A DNA stretch of 46,722 nt from an uncultured bacterium (GCA_949282195.1 CASDOW010000027.1:1-46722); one strand, 5' to 3'. Counted from the first letter of the stretch, positions 1 to 8,703 are shown. Numbers and translations: made by a program. Notes: generated from the sequence alone by a model not told the origin.

Positions 1-719
1 TTAAAAGACGGCGTTTGCAAAATAGATTGCGCTACAAAATTCGGCTCAAGTTGTTCTGAATGTAATTTAGCTCAATGTACAAAATGCGCTGAGGGGTATA
101 AATTAAGTACAAATTCAAGCGCTAATCCAGCATGCAAGCCAGATTTCACATGTTCAGGTGAAGATTTTATGCAAATTGGAAATCTTTGTATTACAAGGAA
201 GAATATGGGTGATAGCGTAAATCTTCCGATTGCTTCTGGAGTAAACATCAAACAAATTAACCAAAGTTGTTCCCCTAGCGCAAGTAACTACTGTTGTTGG
301 CAAGGAAATACCAGTGCTTCAGACTGCGATAACTCAAATGGTGGCGGATACTCCGGCTGTAATAGAACAGTCTGCGATTGGTGGGCAGCTGATTATATTT
401 GTAAAAATTTCCATGCAGGTAATTACACTTGGAGATTAGCAACAACGTCCGAAATGTCAGGCCTAATAACTCTAAAGGTAAAGGGACAAGCGGTCTTCAA
501 CTTTGCGACGTCAATTCAGGTTACTCGTCAGCTCGTTGTAGCAAACCGACTAGGTGCCCAGGGGCGTACACTGGCAATTGCTACCCGAGCTGTGTGTGGA
601 GTGGTACTGTTATCGGTTCGTCCCGCGCTTACCGTTACACCTTGTATAGTGGTGGCTGGGACCAGTATAACCATTACCGCACGAACGCTTTTTCGGTGCG
701 CTGTGTCACAGAATTATAA
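1..719 (+). pseudogene. Cys-rich surface protein, 5'-truncated by the window and frameshifted
   Basis: Reading frame 1 is open from the first base and encodes Cys-rich EGF/furin-like text (CxxC-type spacings such as CSECNLAQCTKC), then a region rich in Gly, Asn and Cys up to about base 462. The natural continuation (NNSKGKGTSG..., ending FSVRCVTEL with stop at 717-719) lies in frame 3, so one base appears lost near 460-470. The C-terminal SVRCV ending resembles the C-type-lectin/formylglycine-enzyme-like 'major paralogous domain' of Fibrobacter-type surface proteins. That is family knowledge; the ligand is unknown. The last 250 bases are far more GC-rich than the neighbours. The gene starts left of the window. 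A sequencing error could also explain the shift. Confidence 0.6.
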
Positions 720-848
720 AGGCGTGAGCCGTGTGTGAAACCGTACGACTCCGCCGTAGGATAATCGAGGCTGTGAGGCGACTAAGCCGATAACCCTTTA
801 ACCCTGATAAAGATAATTTGTACATTGAAAATTGAAAATAATAAATTT

Positions 849-990
849 TGTCATGCTGAACTTGTTTCAGCATCTTTTAAGCGTGCAGTGTTTACTTTTA
901 ATCCTAAAAATAGCGGGCTTGATTATTTTACACATGGTTATTTAGACCCTGAAACGAGTTCAGGGTGACAGGGTCAATTCAGGGTGACAG
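849..990. repeat. REP-like imperfect inverted repeat (CTGAA..TTCAG type)
   Basis: The arm at 849-874 (TGTCATGCTGAACTTGTTTC...) is the reverse complement, with a few compensating changes, of the arm at 945-970 (ending GAGTTCAGGGTGACA). The changes are paired (CATGCTGAA with TTCAGGGTGAC), as expected for a conserved hairpin. A second partial copy of the right end, TTCAGGGTGACAGG, follows at 977-990. Elements with this sequence are widespread as dispersed palindromes in unrelated bacteria. No protein is supported here. Confidence 0.6.
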
Positions 991-1065
991 GAAAAGTCAG
1001 TGCGCGCACCCCAAGGGTGTTTCCAATCCCTAAAGCTCTTCAAACTTCAAAAGGTTTTGTTATTT

Positions 1066-1133
1066 TTTGTGTTTTGATATCTTATGGGAGCAATTGCTCT
1101 TTGTGTTTTGATATCTTATGGGAGCAATTGCTC
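1066..1133. repeat. 34-bp perfect tandem duplication
   Basis: Two consecutive 34-bp units at 1066-1099 and 1100-1133 begin TTTGTGTTTTGATATC and end GGGAGCAATTGCTC. Only the second unit is followed by CCAT and a T-run, so only it makes the full terminator hairpin. The layout suggests slippage or duplication at a terminator. Confidence 0.85.
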
Positions 1134-1144
1134 CCATTTTTTTA
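1118..1144 (+). terminator. Rho-independent terminator
   Basis: A perfect 20-bp palindrome, ATGGGAGCAATTGCTCCCAT (1118-1137), is followed immediately by a run of T. It would end plus-strand transcription from the surface-protein locus, although it lies about 400 bases beyond that stop codon. Confidence 0.75.
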
Positions 1145-1251
1145 ATTTATTTTATCATCCTAAACTTATTTAAAATAACAACGCAATAGTGTTAAATTCA
1201 AATTTCAAAAAATATTTTAAACAAACAAACTATAAAAACAAAAGCCCAAAA

Positions 1252-2601
1252 TTACAATTTTACATCTCTCATCATATCTTTAAGAGTCTGAATAGTTGTA
1301 TCCATTGAAACAATGTCAGTTGTTCTTTGTTGTAAAAATGCATTTATTTTTGGCATAAGCTCGATTGCAACATCAAGTTTAGGGTTAGAGCCTGTTTGAT
1401 ACATACCAACATCAATCAAATCTTTATTTTCTCGATAAAGCGCCATTAGGTTTCTCATTTTTCCTGCTGCTTCTTTATGTTCGCTATCAGCAATTGCACT
1501 CATTAACCTTGAAATTGAACCAAGAGCGTCAACTGCGGGGTAATGGTTTTGTTCGGCCACTTTTCTTGATAAGAAAATATGTCCGTCTACAATACCGCGC
1601 ACAATATCTACAATAGGGTCTGTTATATCATCCCCTTCCATTAAAACCGTATAAAGAGCTGTAATTGAGCCTTTTTCAGCGTTTCCTGTGCGCTCCAGCG
1701 CTCTTTGAATCCAAGAAAAAATGCTGGGTGGATAACCTTTCATAGTAGGCGGTTCACCCAATGACAACCCCACTTCACGCCCTGCCATAGCACAACGGGT
1801 TACTGTATCTGTCATTAAGAAAACTTTTTTACCTTGATCTCTAAAATATTCGCAAACTGTTGTGGCTGCAAGTAAACACTTCATTCTGATTAGAGGTGGC
1901 TGGTCGCCTGTGGCGCAGACAAGAACAGATTTTTTCATACCTTCTTCTTTCAATGAATCCACAATAAATTCTTTAACTTCTCTGCCGCGTTCACCAATCA
2001 ACGCCACAACATTAACATCAGCATCCGAGTTTCTTGCAATCATACCTAAAAGTGTTGATTTACCAACACCCGAACCGGCAAAAAGCCCCATACGCTGACC
2101 TGTACCCATGGTCAACAACCCGTCTATTACTCTTACTCCTGTTGACATTTGTTCAGTTATTATCGGTCTATGAAAAGCGTCAGGGATTGTGCCATTAATA
2201 TTCATATATTTTGCGCCTGAAATATCCATGGGTCTTGAATCCATGGGTTCACCCAAAGGATTTACCAATCTTCCCAATAAAAAATCGCCAACAGGAAATA
2301 AAATCGGTGCTCCCGTTGTTTCAACTAAAGAACCTTGCCCTATACCTTCTCCGTCATATAAAAGCAACAGTTGAGCAACATCACCTTTAAAAGCTTGAAC
2401 TTCGGCGGCTTTTTTCTCGCCCGTATAAGTTTGGATATAACATAAATCTCCGATTTTAAGCCCCGGAAGCTTAACTTCAACAGTTAAACCCAATAATTTT
2501 GAAACAACGCCTTTATATTTATATAAATCAGCGTTTTCAACAGTTTGCAGGGCTTTTTGCTTTAGATTATGAATTTTATATTCTAATTCTTCTTTCATCA
2601 A
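1252..2601 (-). CDS. fliI: FliI/YscN-type flagellar or type III export ATPase
   Basis: This 449-residue protein has the length and order of the flagellum-specific/T3SS ATPases: an N-terminal beta-barrel domain, Walker A GSGVGKST at about 176-183, GERGREV at 203-209, Walker B VFLMTD at 260-265, and the segment LGEPPTMKGYPPSIF that marks this family off from F1 beta. Known members form a hexamer at the cytoplasmic base of the export apparatus and hydrolyse ATP to help deliver substrates. No other flagellar or secretion gene lies in the window. The next gene upstream on the same strand ends 30 bases away. The symbol follows the family; a T3SS-type role cannot be excluded. Confidence 0.85.
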   Translation of the reverse strand: MMKEELEYKIHNLKQKALQTVENADLYKYKGVVSKLLGLTVEVKLPGLKIGDLCYIQTYTGEKKAAEVQAFKGDVAQLLLLYDGEGIGQGSLVETTGAPILFPVGDFLLGRLVNPLGEPMDSRPMDISGAKYMNINGTIPDAFHRPIITEQMSTGVRVIDGLLTMGTGQRMGLFAGSGVGKSTLLGMIARNSDADVNVVALIGERGREVKEFIVDSLKEEGMKKSVLVCATGDQPPLIRMKCLLAATTVCEYFRDQGKKVFLMTDTVTRCAMAGREVGLSLGEPPTMKGYPPSIFSWIQRALERTGNAEKGSITALYTVLMEGDDITDPIVDIVRGIVDGHIFLSRKVAEQNHYPAVDALGSISRLMSAIADSEHKEAAGKMRNLMALYRENKDLIDVGMYQTGSNPKLDVAIELMPKINAFLQQRTTDIVSMDTTIQTLKDMMRDVKL

Positions 2602-2631
2602 AATAATTATATCATTTTTTATTGTAAAAAC

Positions 2632-3444
2632 CTATTCATAGGGAATTTCTAATTCATCACACAAGGAATTGAAATAATTTATTGAATTAAATAAAGCTTT
2701 TTCGTCAAAAATTTCAAATGTAATTTTAGGATATAAATGCATTTGTTTGAGCACTGAAAGAACTTCTTTAATGTTAACACTTCCTTCTAAAAGTGATGAA
2801 TGGGAGTCTTCGTCTTTAAAATTATTATGAAAATGCATGTGTTTAAGCATTATTCCATATTCTTTTATCCAGTCGGAAATAGTTAATTCTGAATGTAAAT
2901 TGCAATGACCTATATCAATTGTAGCTCCAAAATTAGATGAATTAACTGCAGCTATAATTGACCTAATGAACTCAGGATTTGATTCATGGACATTTTCCAG
3001 AGTTGCCATAATTCCTAAGTCTTCAAAATTTTTAATGAAATCATTGAAAAATTCAAGGTTTTTTAAAAAGAACATTTCCTTATATTTTTTTTGTTTTAAA
3101 AGATTATTAAAACAAGTATGAAAAACAACCAAAGAAGCGTCAAATTCTTGCGCTAATTCAAGGCTTTGATAATATCTTTTAAGGCTAGCTTTCGCTATTA
3201 GAGGGTCTTTTGCCGCTATATTAAGATTAGAAAAAAACCCATGCAAGGTAACTTCATTATCAAAATCGGCTAAGATTGCTTTATATTCTTTTTTATTTTT
3301 TTCAAAATCAATTTCAATATCAGCCAATCTTCCAAAACGAGAAATTTCAATACCGCAATTAAGTTCCTGTGCAATATTAACCGCTTTTGAAAAATCGTGG
3401 TATGATACTGTTGAGGAGATAAATCTTTTTAATTTACTATTCAT
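2632..3444 (-). CDS. Sugar phosphate isomerase/epimerase family TIM-barrel protein
   Basis: This 270-residue protein resembles the xylose isomerase-like/AP endonuclease 2 TIM-barrel superfamily. Likely metal ligands are visible: Glu in TLENVHE (about 155), Asp/His in TIDIGHCN (about 180), His in MHFHN (about 207) and Glu in the late KITFEIF strand. The family uses divalent metals for isomerisation or epimerisation of sugars, or as an endonuclease. Its length and the lack of a nuclease signature favour a sugar enzyme, substrate unknown. It lies 30 bases upstream of fliI on the same strand and may be co-transcribed with it. No signal peptide is seen. Confidence 0.7.
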   Translation of the reverse strand: MNSKLKRFISSTVSYHDFSKAVNIAQELNCGIEISRFGRLADIEIDFEKNKKEYKAILADFDNEVTLHGFFSNLNIAAKDPLIAKASLKRYYQSLELAQEFDASLVVFHTCFNNLLKQKKYKEMFFLKNLEFFNDFIKNFEDLGIMATLENVHESNPEFIRSIIAAVNSSNFGATIDIGHCNLHSELTISDWIKEYGIMLKHMHFHNNFKDEDSHSSLLEGSVNIKEVLSVLKQMHLYPKITFEIFDEKALFNSINYFNSLCDELEIPYE

Positions 3445-3479
3445 AATTAAATTATAGTTTAAAAAATAAGAAAATTAAA

Positions 3480-3680
3480 ATGTATATAATTGAATTATTT
3501 TTAAAGATTAAAGACGATATAAAAAACGGCAAATTTAAAAAACAACCTAAAAAGGTTGAACAAATTGAAAAATGCGACCATTTATTTGTCCCGATTGATT
3601 CAACAGGAAGGATTTTAGCCTGTTCTAAGTGTGGTTTGATTTATAAATTAAAAAAAGGCGAAGTTAATCCTTTTAAATAA
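3480..3680 (+). CDS. Small zinc-ribbon-like protein
   Basis: A 66-residue basic protein. Its C-terminal half carries C-x-H (CDH at about 32-34) and CSKC (about 48-51) around a PIDSTGR turn, a plausible treble-clef or zinc-ribbon metal site. The N-terminal half is a short amphipathic Lys-rich helix. The gene is divergent from the isomerase and followed by a hairpin. The Shine-Dalgarno sequence is weak. Function is unknown; nucleic-acid binding is possible from the charge and fold, but that is inference. Confidence 0.6.
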   Translation: MYIIELFLKIKDDIKNGKFKKQPKKVEQIEKCDHLFVPIDSTGRILACSKCGLIYKLKKGEVNPFK

Positions 3681-3705
3681 AATTTGGAAGACCTTCCAAA
3701 TTTTA
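3681..3705 (+). terminator. Hairpin after the zinc-ribbon gene
   Basis: AATTTGGAAG pairs with CTTCCAAATT with almost no loop, followed by only a short T-run. It is a weak rho-independent terminator and starts right at the stop codon. Confidence 0.5.
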
Positions 3706-3798
3706 GCGTAAAAACAAGGCATTTTAATAAATATCTGTTATACTAAAAAATGTAGCAGTTATTTTATTAAACAAAAGGAGTGGTGGTGTAGAAAAAAA

Positions 3799-4479
3799 TT
3801 AATTCAACAAATCAGGGCGCCTTGTTTTTGTTCTTTTAAGACTTTCTTTTTTTCTATATTCATCAATTTCCTTATGATTACCGCTTAATAAAACATCAGG
3901 AACCCTTAAGCCTTTATATTCACGAGGTTTCGTGTAGTGCGGATATTCTAAAAGTCCGTTAAGACCTTCTGAAAAGCTGTCATCATGGGCACATTTATCT
4001 TTTCCCAAGTAATTTGGTATATTTCTTGAAATACTGTCTATTAAAATTAAAGCAGGTAATTCACCGCCAGTTAAAACAAAATCACCGATTGAAATTTCTC
4101 TTGGAGTTAATCCCAACCTTATTCTTTCGTCAAATCCTTCATAATGACCGCAAAGAAGAATTATTTGTTTTTTCTTTGATAATTCAAGCGCAATATTTTG
4201 ATTAAATTTTTCCCCTTGAGGAGTCAACATAATAAATTCAAAATCATCTTCTTTTTTTATTGCTTCAAAACAATCAAAAACAGGCTGGCACATTAAAACC
4301 ATGCCGTCACCCCCGCCATAGGGAGTGTCATCAACTCTTTTATGTTTATCGAGAGAGTAATCTCTCGGGTTATGAGTTTCAACGGATATTAAGCCCGATT
4401 CAATCCCTCTTTTGGTGATAGATTGGGTGCAATAATTATTAATAATATCGGGAAAAAGCGTTATAACGTCGTATTTCAC
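3799..4479 (-). CDS. trmD: tRNA (guanine-N1-)-methyltransferase TrmD
   Basis: This 226-residue protein has the trefoil-knot SPOUT layout of TrmD: the N-terminal DVITLFPDII strand, DDTPYGGGDGM at about 50-60, the knot sequence LLCGHYEGFDERI at about 108-120, and SIGDFVLTGGELPAL at about 131-145. TrmD transfers a methyl group from S-adenosylmethionine to G37 of tRNAs that have G36, which prevents +1 frameshifting. The usual rpsP-rimM-trmD-rplS neighbours are absent, so this copy stands alone between pnp and the zinc-ribbon gene. All key motifs are intact. Confidence 0.97.
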   Translation of the reverse strand: MKYDVITLFPDIINNYCTQSITKRGIESGLISVETHNPRDYSLDKHKRVDDTPYGGGDGMVLMCQPVFDCFEAIKKEDDFEFIMLTPQGEKFNQNIALELSKKKQIILLCGHYEGFDERIRLGLTPREISIGDFVLTGGELPALILIDSISRNIPNYLGKDKCAHDDSFSEGLNGLLEYPHYTKPREYKGLRVPDVLLSGNHKEIDEYRKKESLKRTKTRRPDLLN

Positions 4480-4520
4480 AAAATCACCCTTTAATATAAA
4501 GACTAGAATATTTTAGCATA

Positions 4521-4550
4521 AAAAAAGAGCCTGTTTAAACAGGCTCTTTT
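4521..4550. terminator. Bidirectional terminator of pnp
   Basis: AAAAGAGCCTGTTT pairs perfectly with AAACAGGCTCTTTT (4523-4550), with A/T runs on both sides. It starts 7 bases past the pnp stop and would also stop any plus-strand readthrough. Confidence 0.9.
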
Positions 4551-4557
4551 TGTTATT

Positions 4558-6699
4558 TTAGCTTAAAGAAGCTCTTTCTTCATCTGTTAAGCCTTTAATT
4601 GTGAGGTTAACTCTGCCTTTATCATCGATTTTTTGAACTTTAACAATAACTTCTTGACCTATTGTTAAGTGCGGTTCGATTGTTTCTATTCTTTCGTTGC
4701 AAATTTGTGAAATATGCACCATTCCGTCTTTTCCGGGGGCTAATTCAACAAAAGCACCGATAGGAATAATTCTTACAACCTTGCCTTTACAAATCATGCC
4801 GACTTCAGGCTTAAAGGTTAAATCACGAATCATTTTCTTAGCTAATTCGGCACCTTCTTTATCGTTTGAAGTGATTGTAACTTTGCCGTCGTCTTGAATA
4901 TCAATTTCAGCACCTGTTGCGTCAATAATGCTTCTAATCATCTTGCCGCCGGGTCCGATTACTGTTCCAATGTCTTCTTGAGGAATTGACATTGTTAATA
5001 ATCTTGGTGCATTAGGTGATATTTCAGGTCTTGGAGCACTGATTGCCTCTTTCATACATTCCATAATGTGCAATCTGCCTTCTTTAGCTTGAGCCAAAGC
5101 ACGTCTTAAAGTAGGATTTGAAATGCCTTTAATTTTCATATCCATTTGAAGAGCAGTGATACCTTCAGTATTACCTGTAACTTTAAAATCCATATCACCC
5201 AAGAAATCTTCAATTCCTTGAATATCTGTTAAAACGATATCGGTATCTTCTTCGTGGATTAATCCCATTGCAACACCGCTTATCATACATTTAACAGGAA
5301 CGCCCGCATCCATTAATGCCATTGAACTTGCACAAGTTGAACCCATTGAAGTTGAACCGTTTGATTCCAATACATCAGATGTAACTCTGATTGAATAAGG
5401 GAACTCTTCTTGTGACGGAAGTGCAGGAACATTAGCTCTTTCAGCCAAGTTACCATGACCAACTTCACGACGTCCCGGACCTCTTAGAGGTTTAACTTCA
5501 CCAACTGAGAAACCAGGGAAGATATATTTGTGCATATAATGTTTTGTTTTAATCGGGTCAACGCCGTCAAGTTCTTGAGCCATACCAGGGCCAGCTAGAG
5601 TTGCAACTGATAAAATTTGAGTTTGACCACGAGTGAATACAGCTGAACCATGGACAACAGGAAGAACACCAACTTCACACCATATCGGGCGAACTTCGGT
5701 TACTGTTCTGCCGTCTGCTCTTATGCCTTCATTTTTAATCATGGCGCGCATGATTTTCTTTTCAAGGGCTTTAAATTCTTCAGCAACAAAATCAATTCCT
5801 GTTTCTTCAATCATTTTAGCAATAGGATGTTCATCTCCTAAAGCTTCGATTTTTTCTTTAACAGTTTCTTTGATTTTATCTAATTTTTCGCTTCTTTGGT
5901 CTCTGTCTGTAGTGTGATAAGCATCAACTACAGCGTCATAAGCGGTATCTTTAATAATTTGAGCTAATTCAGATGTATCATAAGGATTAACAAATTCTTG
6001 TCTTTCAACGCCACATTCTTTTGCAAATTCAATTTGAGCATCACATTGTTTAGCAATTTCCACCTGTGCAAATTCAACGGCTGCCATGATATCATCTTCG
6101 GTTACAAATTTACAACCTGCTTCAACCATTATTACAGACTCTTTTGTACCTGCAATAACGATATTCATATCAGATTTTTCATCTTGAGAATGAGTCGGAT
6201 TTGCGATAAATTGCCCGTCAATTCTACCTACCCTAACAGCTCCCACAGGACCTTCAAAAGGCGCACCTGATAACATTAAAGCTGTTGAAGCACCGATTAT
6301 TGACAAAATATCGGGTTGTTCTTGCTCGTCATATGCAAATAATTGCGAAACAATTTGAACATCGTTTCTATATCCTTTAGGCCATAAAGGTCTGATTGGT
6401 CTATCTATTAATCTTGAAATTAATATCGCTTTTTCTGAACTTCTTCCTTCGGTTCTTGTGTAACCTCCGGGGATTTTACCTACGGCAGACATTCTTTCTT
6501 CGTAATCTATTAAAAGAGGGAAGAAATCTATACCTACACGAGGTTCTTTACTAACTGTTGCATGGACAAACAGCATTGTATCGCCGCAACGCACTGTAAC
6601 AGAAGAAGTTGCTTGTTTTGCATACTTTCCTGTTTCAACTTCAACGGTTTTCCCACCAACCGTTAGAATCATTTTTTTGCTTTCAGGTTTGTTTGACAT
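4558..6699 (-). CDS. pnp: Polyribonucleotide nucleotidyltransferase (PNPase)
   Basis: This 713-residue protein has the full domain order: two RNase PH-like domains joined by an all-helical linker, a KH domain around 555-615 (with IGPGGKMIRSI), and an S1 domain to the end (GKVVRIIPIGAFVEL...MVHISQI). PNPase is a trimeric phosphorolytic 3'-5' exoribonuclease central to mRNA decay. The second PH domain keeps the catalytic-side segment MDAGVPVK and the phosphate-site run STSMGSTCASS. The start MSNKPESKK is preceded by an A/G-rich Shine-Dalgarno region. No rpsO gene precedes it, although rpsO-pnp linkage is common. Confidence 0.97.
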   Translation of the reverse strand: MSNKPESKKMILTVGGKTVEVETGKYAKQATSSVTVRCGDTMLFVHATVSKEPRVGIDFFPLLIDYEERMSAVGKIPGGYTRTEGRSSEKAILISRLIDRPIRPLWPKGYRNDVQIVSQLFAYDEQEQPDILSIIGASTALMLSGAPFEGPVGAVRVGRIDGQFIANPTHSQDEKSDMNIVIAGTKESVIMVEAGCKFVTEDDIMAAVEFAQVEIAKQCDAQIEFAKECGVERQEFVNPYDTSELAQIIKDTAYDAVVDAYHTTDRDQRSEKLDKIKETVKEKIEALGDEHPIAKMIEETGIDFVAEEFKALEKKIMRAMIKNEGIRADGRTVTEVRPIWCEVGVLPVVHGSAVFTRGQTQILSVATLAGPGMAQELDGVDPIKTKHYMHKYIFPGFSVGEVKPLRGPGRREVGHGNLAERANVPALPSQEEFPYSIRVTSDVLESNGSTSMGSTCASSMALMDAGVPVKCMISGVAMGLIHEEDTDIVLTDIQGIEDFLGDMDFKVTGNTEGITALQMDMKIKGISNPTLRRALAQAKEGRLHIMECMKEAISAPRPEISPNAPRLLTMSIPQEDIGTVIGPGGKMIRSIIDATGAEIDIQDDGKVTITSNDKEGAELAKKMIRDLTFKPEVGMICKGKVVRIIPIGAFVELAPGKDGMVHISQICNERIETIEPHLTIGQEVIVKVQKIDDKGRVNLTIKGLTDEERASLS

Positions 6700-6791
6700 T
6701 TTTTTCTTCTTTCTTTTTTATAACCTTTGTTTTTATATGAAAATTTTATAATAAATCAATGTTTCACGCAATAAAATTATCATATGATACC

Positions 6792-6909
6792 AAAAGTCGT
6801 GCGAAAAATGCAAAGAATTTACTCAAAAGTCGTGCTAAAAATGCAAAGAATTTACTCAAAAGTCGTGCGAAAAATGCAAAGAATTTACTCAAAAGTCGTG
6901 CGAAAAAAT
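6792..6909. repeat. 33-bp tandem repeat array (3.5 units) ahead of an ATPase gene
   Basis: Units at 6792-6824, 6825-6857 and 6858-6890 begin AAAAGTCGTGCGAAAAATGC and end AGAATTTACTC. They differ at a single base (GCGA versus GCTA). A partial fourth unit starts at 6891. The 33-bp period keeps an upstream reading frame open (SRAKNAKNLLK repeated), but the array lies directly before a -10-like TATGATAAAT and the likely ATG at 6936. A regulatory role is therefore as plausible as a coding one. Confidence 0.85.
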
Positions 6910-6935
6910 GTATTTTATGGTATGATAAATATATC

Positions 6936-8273
6936 ATGTATAGATTTGCAATAAATTCATTGATTAAATGGAAAAATTCACAAAATCATAAACCTTTAAT
7001 TCTTGAAGGTGCAAGGCAAGTTGGAAAAACTTGGCTTATGAAAGAATTCGGTAAAACTCAATACAAAAAAGTTGCCTATATTTCTTTTGATAATAATCCC
7101 AGTTTATGCGCTGCGTTTGAAGAAGACTTAAATATTAATAGACTAATTGAAGCTTTAAATATTGAAGCTGGTTTTAAAATAACCCCTAATGATACTTTAA
7201 TTATATTTGACGAGATTCAGGAATGTCCTTTAGCAATTACGTCTTTAAAATATTTTAATGAAAATGCTCCGCAATATGATATTATAGCAGCTGGAAGCCT
7301 GCTTGGTGTTGCATATCATAAAGGAACAGGGTTTCCCGTTGGGAAAGTTGAGTTTTTAAAATTAAACCCTTTAAATTTTCAAGAATTTCTTCTTGCTTAC
7401 GGCGAAGATATGTTATTGGAAGTAATACAAAGAAATAATTTTGAAACATTAAAATTATTTAAAAATAAGTTAATTGACTTATTAAGGCGCTATTGCTACA
7501 TTGGCGGAATGCCAAAAATAGTTGAATCATTTTGCAAAAACAGAGATTTCAATCAGGTCAGAAAATTACAAAAAGATATTTTAAAGAGCTATGACAACGA
7601 TTTTTCTAAACATGTGCCAAATAATTACATTGAGAGAACACGTCTTTTATGGAATGCAATACCTTCTCAATTGATAAAAGAAAACAAAAAATGTGTATAT
7701 GGAAAAATAAAAGAAGGTGCGAGGGCAAAAGATTTTGAAATATCTTTGAATTGGCTTATCAATTCAGGTTTGGTTAATAAAATATCAAAAGTTGCAGAGC
7801 CAAAAATGCCCCTAAAAGCTTATGAAGAACCGTCGTCATATAAATTATTTTTACTTGATATTGGGTTGTTGGGTGCAATGACAGATTTAAATGTTAAATC
7901 GTTATTAGAAAATGATAAACTTTTTAATGATTATAATGGCGCTTTAACTGAGCAATATGTTCTTCAGGAATTAAAAAGTGCAGGTAATTTTCCGATATTT
8001 TATTGGACAAATAACAAGTCTGAAATTGATTTTATATTGCAATATAAAGACAAAATAATACCTATAGAAGCAAAAGCAACAATAAATTTACAAGCAAAAA
8101 GCTTGAAAGTGTATATGGAAAAATATGATCCCGAAATTGCGATAAGAACATCTTTATCAGATTATAAAATAAATAAATCATTATATGATATTCCTTTGTA
8201 TGCAATAGGAAATATGGAAAATATTCTTAATTATTTAGAGCCATTTCAATTAAAACTTTTTGAAAATATATAA
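6936..8273 (+). CDS. AAA_14 / DUF4143 ATPase
   Basis: From ATG 6936 the product is 445 residues, starting MYRFAINSLIKWK, the typical start of this family. It has the P-loop GARQVGKT, Walker B LIIFDEIQ, a sensor-1-like AAGSLLGV, and a C-terminal DUF4143 region (TEQYVLQEL, EIDFIL, IPIEAKA) whose E...D...ExK spacing suggests a PD-(D/E)xK-like fold. The frame stays open upstream to 6759, but the extra 59 residues are only the translated 33-bp repeat, so I prefer the internal start. Such ATPases are frequent, horizontally spread genes with no established function. An operator-controlled or phase-variable expression state is inference from the repeats. Confidence 0.85.
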   Translation: MYRFAINSLIKWKNSQNHKPLILEGARQVGKTWLMKEFGKTQYKKVAYISFDNNPSLCAAFEEDLNINRLIEALNIEAGFKITPNDTLIIFDEIQECPLAITSLKYFNENAPQYDIIAAGSLLGVAYHKGTGFPVGKVEFLKLNPLNFQEFLLAYGEDMLLEVIQRNNFETLKLFKNKLIDLLRRYCYIGGMPKIVESFCKNRDFNQVRKLQKDILKSYDNDFSKHVPNNYIERTRLLWNAIPSQLIKENKKCVYGKIKEGARAKDFEISLNWLINSGLVNKISKVAEPKMPLKAYEEPSSYKLFLLDIGLLGAMTDLNVKSLLENDKLFNDYNGALTEQYVLQELKSAGNFPIFYWTNNKSEIDFILQYKDKIIPIEAKATINLQAKSLKVYMEKYDPEIAIRTSLSDYKINKSLYDIPLYAIGNMENILNYLEPFQLKLFENI

Positions 8274-8308
8274 AACGCTCCAATGAATTTATCAAAGAAG
8301 CGTTTTAT
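8272..8308 (+). terminator. Terminator of the AAA_14 ATPase gene
   Basis: AAAACGCT (8272-8279) pairs with AGCGTTTT (8299-8306) across a 19-base loop, followed by ATTTTATT. It overlaps the stop codon region. Confidence 0.7.
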
Positions 8309-8338
8309 TTTATTAAAAATCACTTGTATTGCTGTCAA

Positions 8339-8677
8339 TTACTGTTGATTATCTCTTTTGCGAATTTCCATATATTCAAGAGTCTTTTTTCTTGGCTTTA
8401 AAAATTCAACACCTTGCTCTTCTAATTCTTGTCTTTTTTTATCCATTTCAGCATCGTCAAGATATTTTTCTTTTATACTGTCAAATTTTTCTTGCATATC
8501 AGAATACTTTGGACCGATTGTCGGATTTCCATCTTCATCATAATAAATTGAATATTTCGAATTATCAAAAACACTTCCTGTAGAAATTCTATCTTCAGAT
8601 TTTAAGTTTTCTCCTGCCGGACGTGGTTGTTTTTGCGGATAAATGCCACCCATTTCAGATAAATTCATGTTGCTCAT
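8339..8677 (-). CDS. Small hydrophilic hypothetical protein
   Basis: I do not recognise this 112-residue protein. It is charged and has no signal peptide or membrane segment. The middle (SIYYDEDGNPTIGPKY) is Gly/Tyr/Asp-rich, and the C-terminal half is a Lys/Glu-rich likely coiled coil (DSIKEKYLDD...KKRQELEEQG). Its start, MSNMNLSEMGG, resembles the start MNNINFNLSG of the gene just upstream, and the two are 26 bases apart on the same strand. A paired locus or shared localisation signal is possible but speculative. Confidence 0.55.
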   Translation of the reverse strand: MSNMNLSEMGGIYPQKQPRPAGENLKSEDRISTGSVFDNSKYSIYYDEDGNPTIGPKYSDMQEKFDSIKEKYLDDAEMDKKRQELEEQGVEFLKPRKKTLEYMEIRKRDNQQ

Positions 8678-8703
8678 AGTTGCTTCTTTTATTTTTGTAA
8701 TTC

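Noticed and set aside
4014..6270. Plus-strand reading frames inside trmD and pnp
   Set aside because: They are shadows of the strongly conserved minus-strand genes, with no start signals.
6759..6935. Upstream extension of the AAA_14 ATPase as a real N-terminus
   Set aside because: It encodes only the 33-bp repeat (SRAKNAKNLLK). Family members begin with MYRF-like text, and a -10-like box lies just before 6936.
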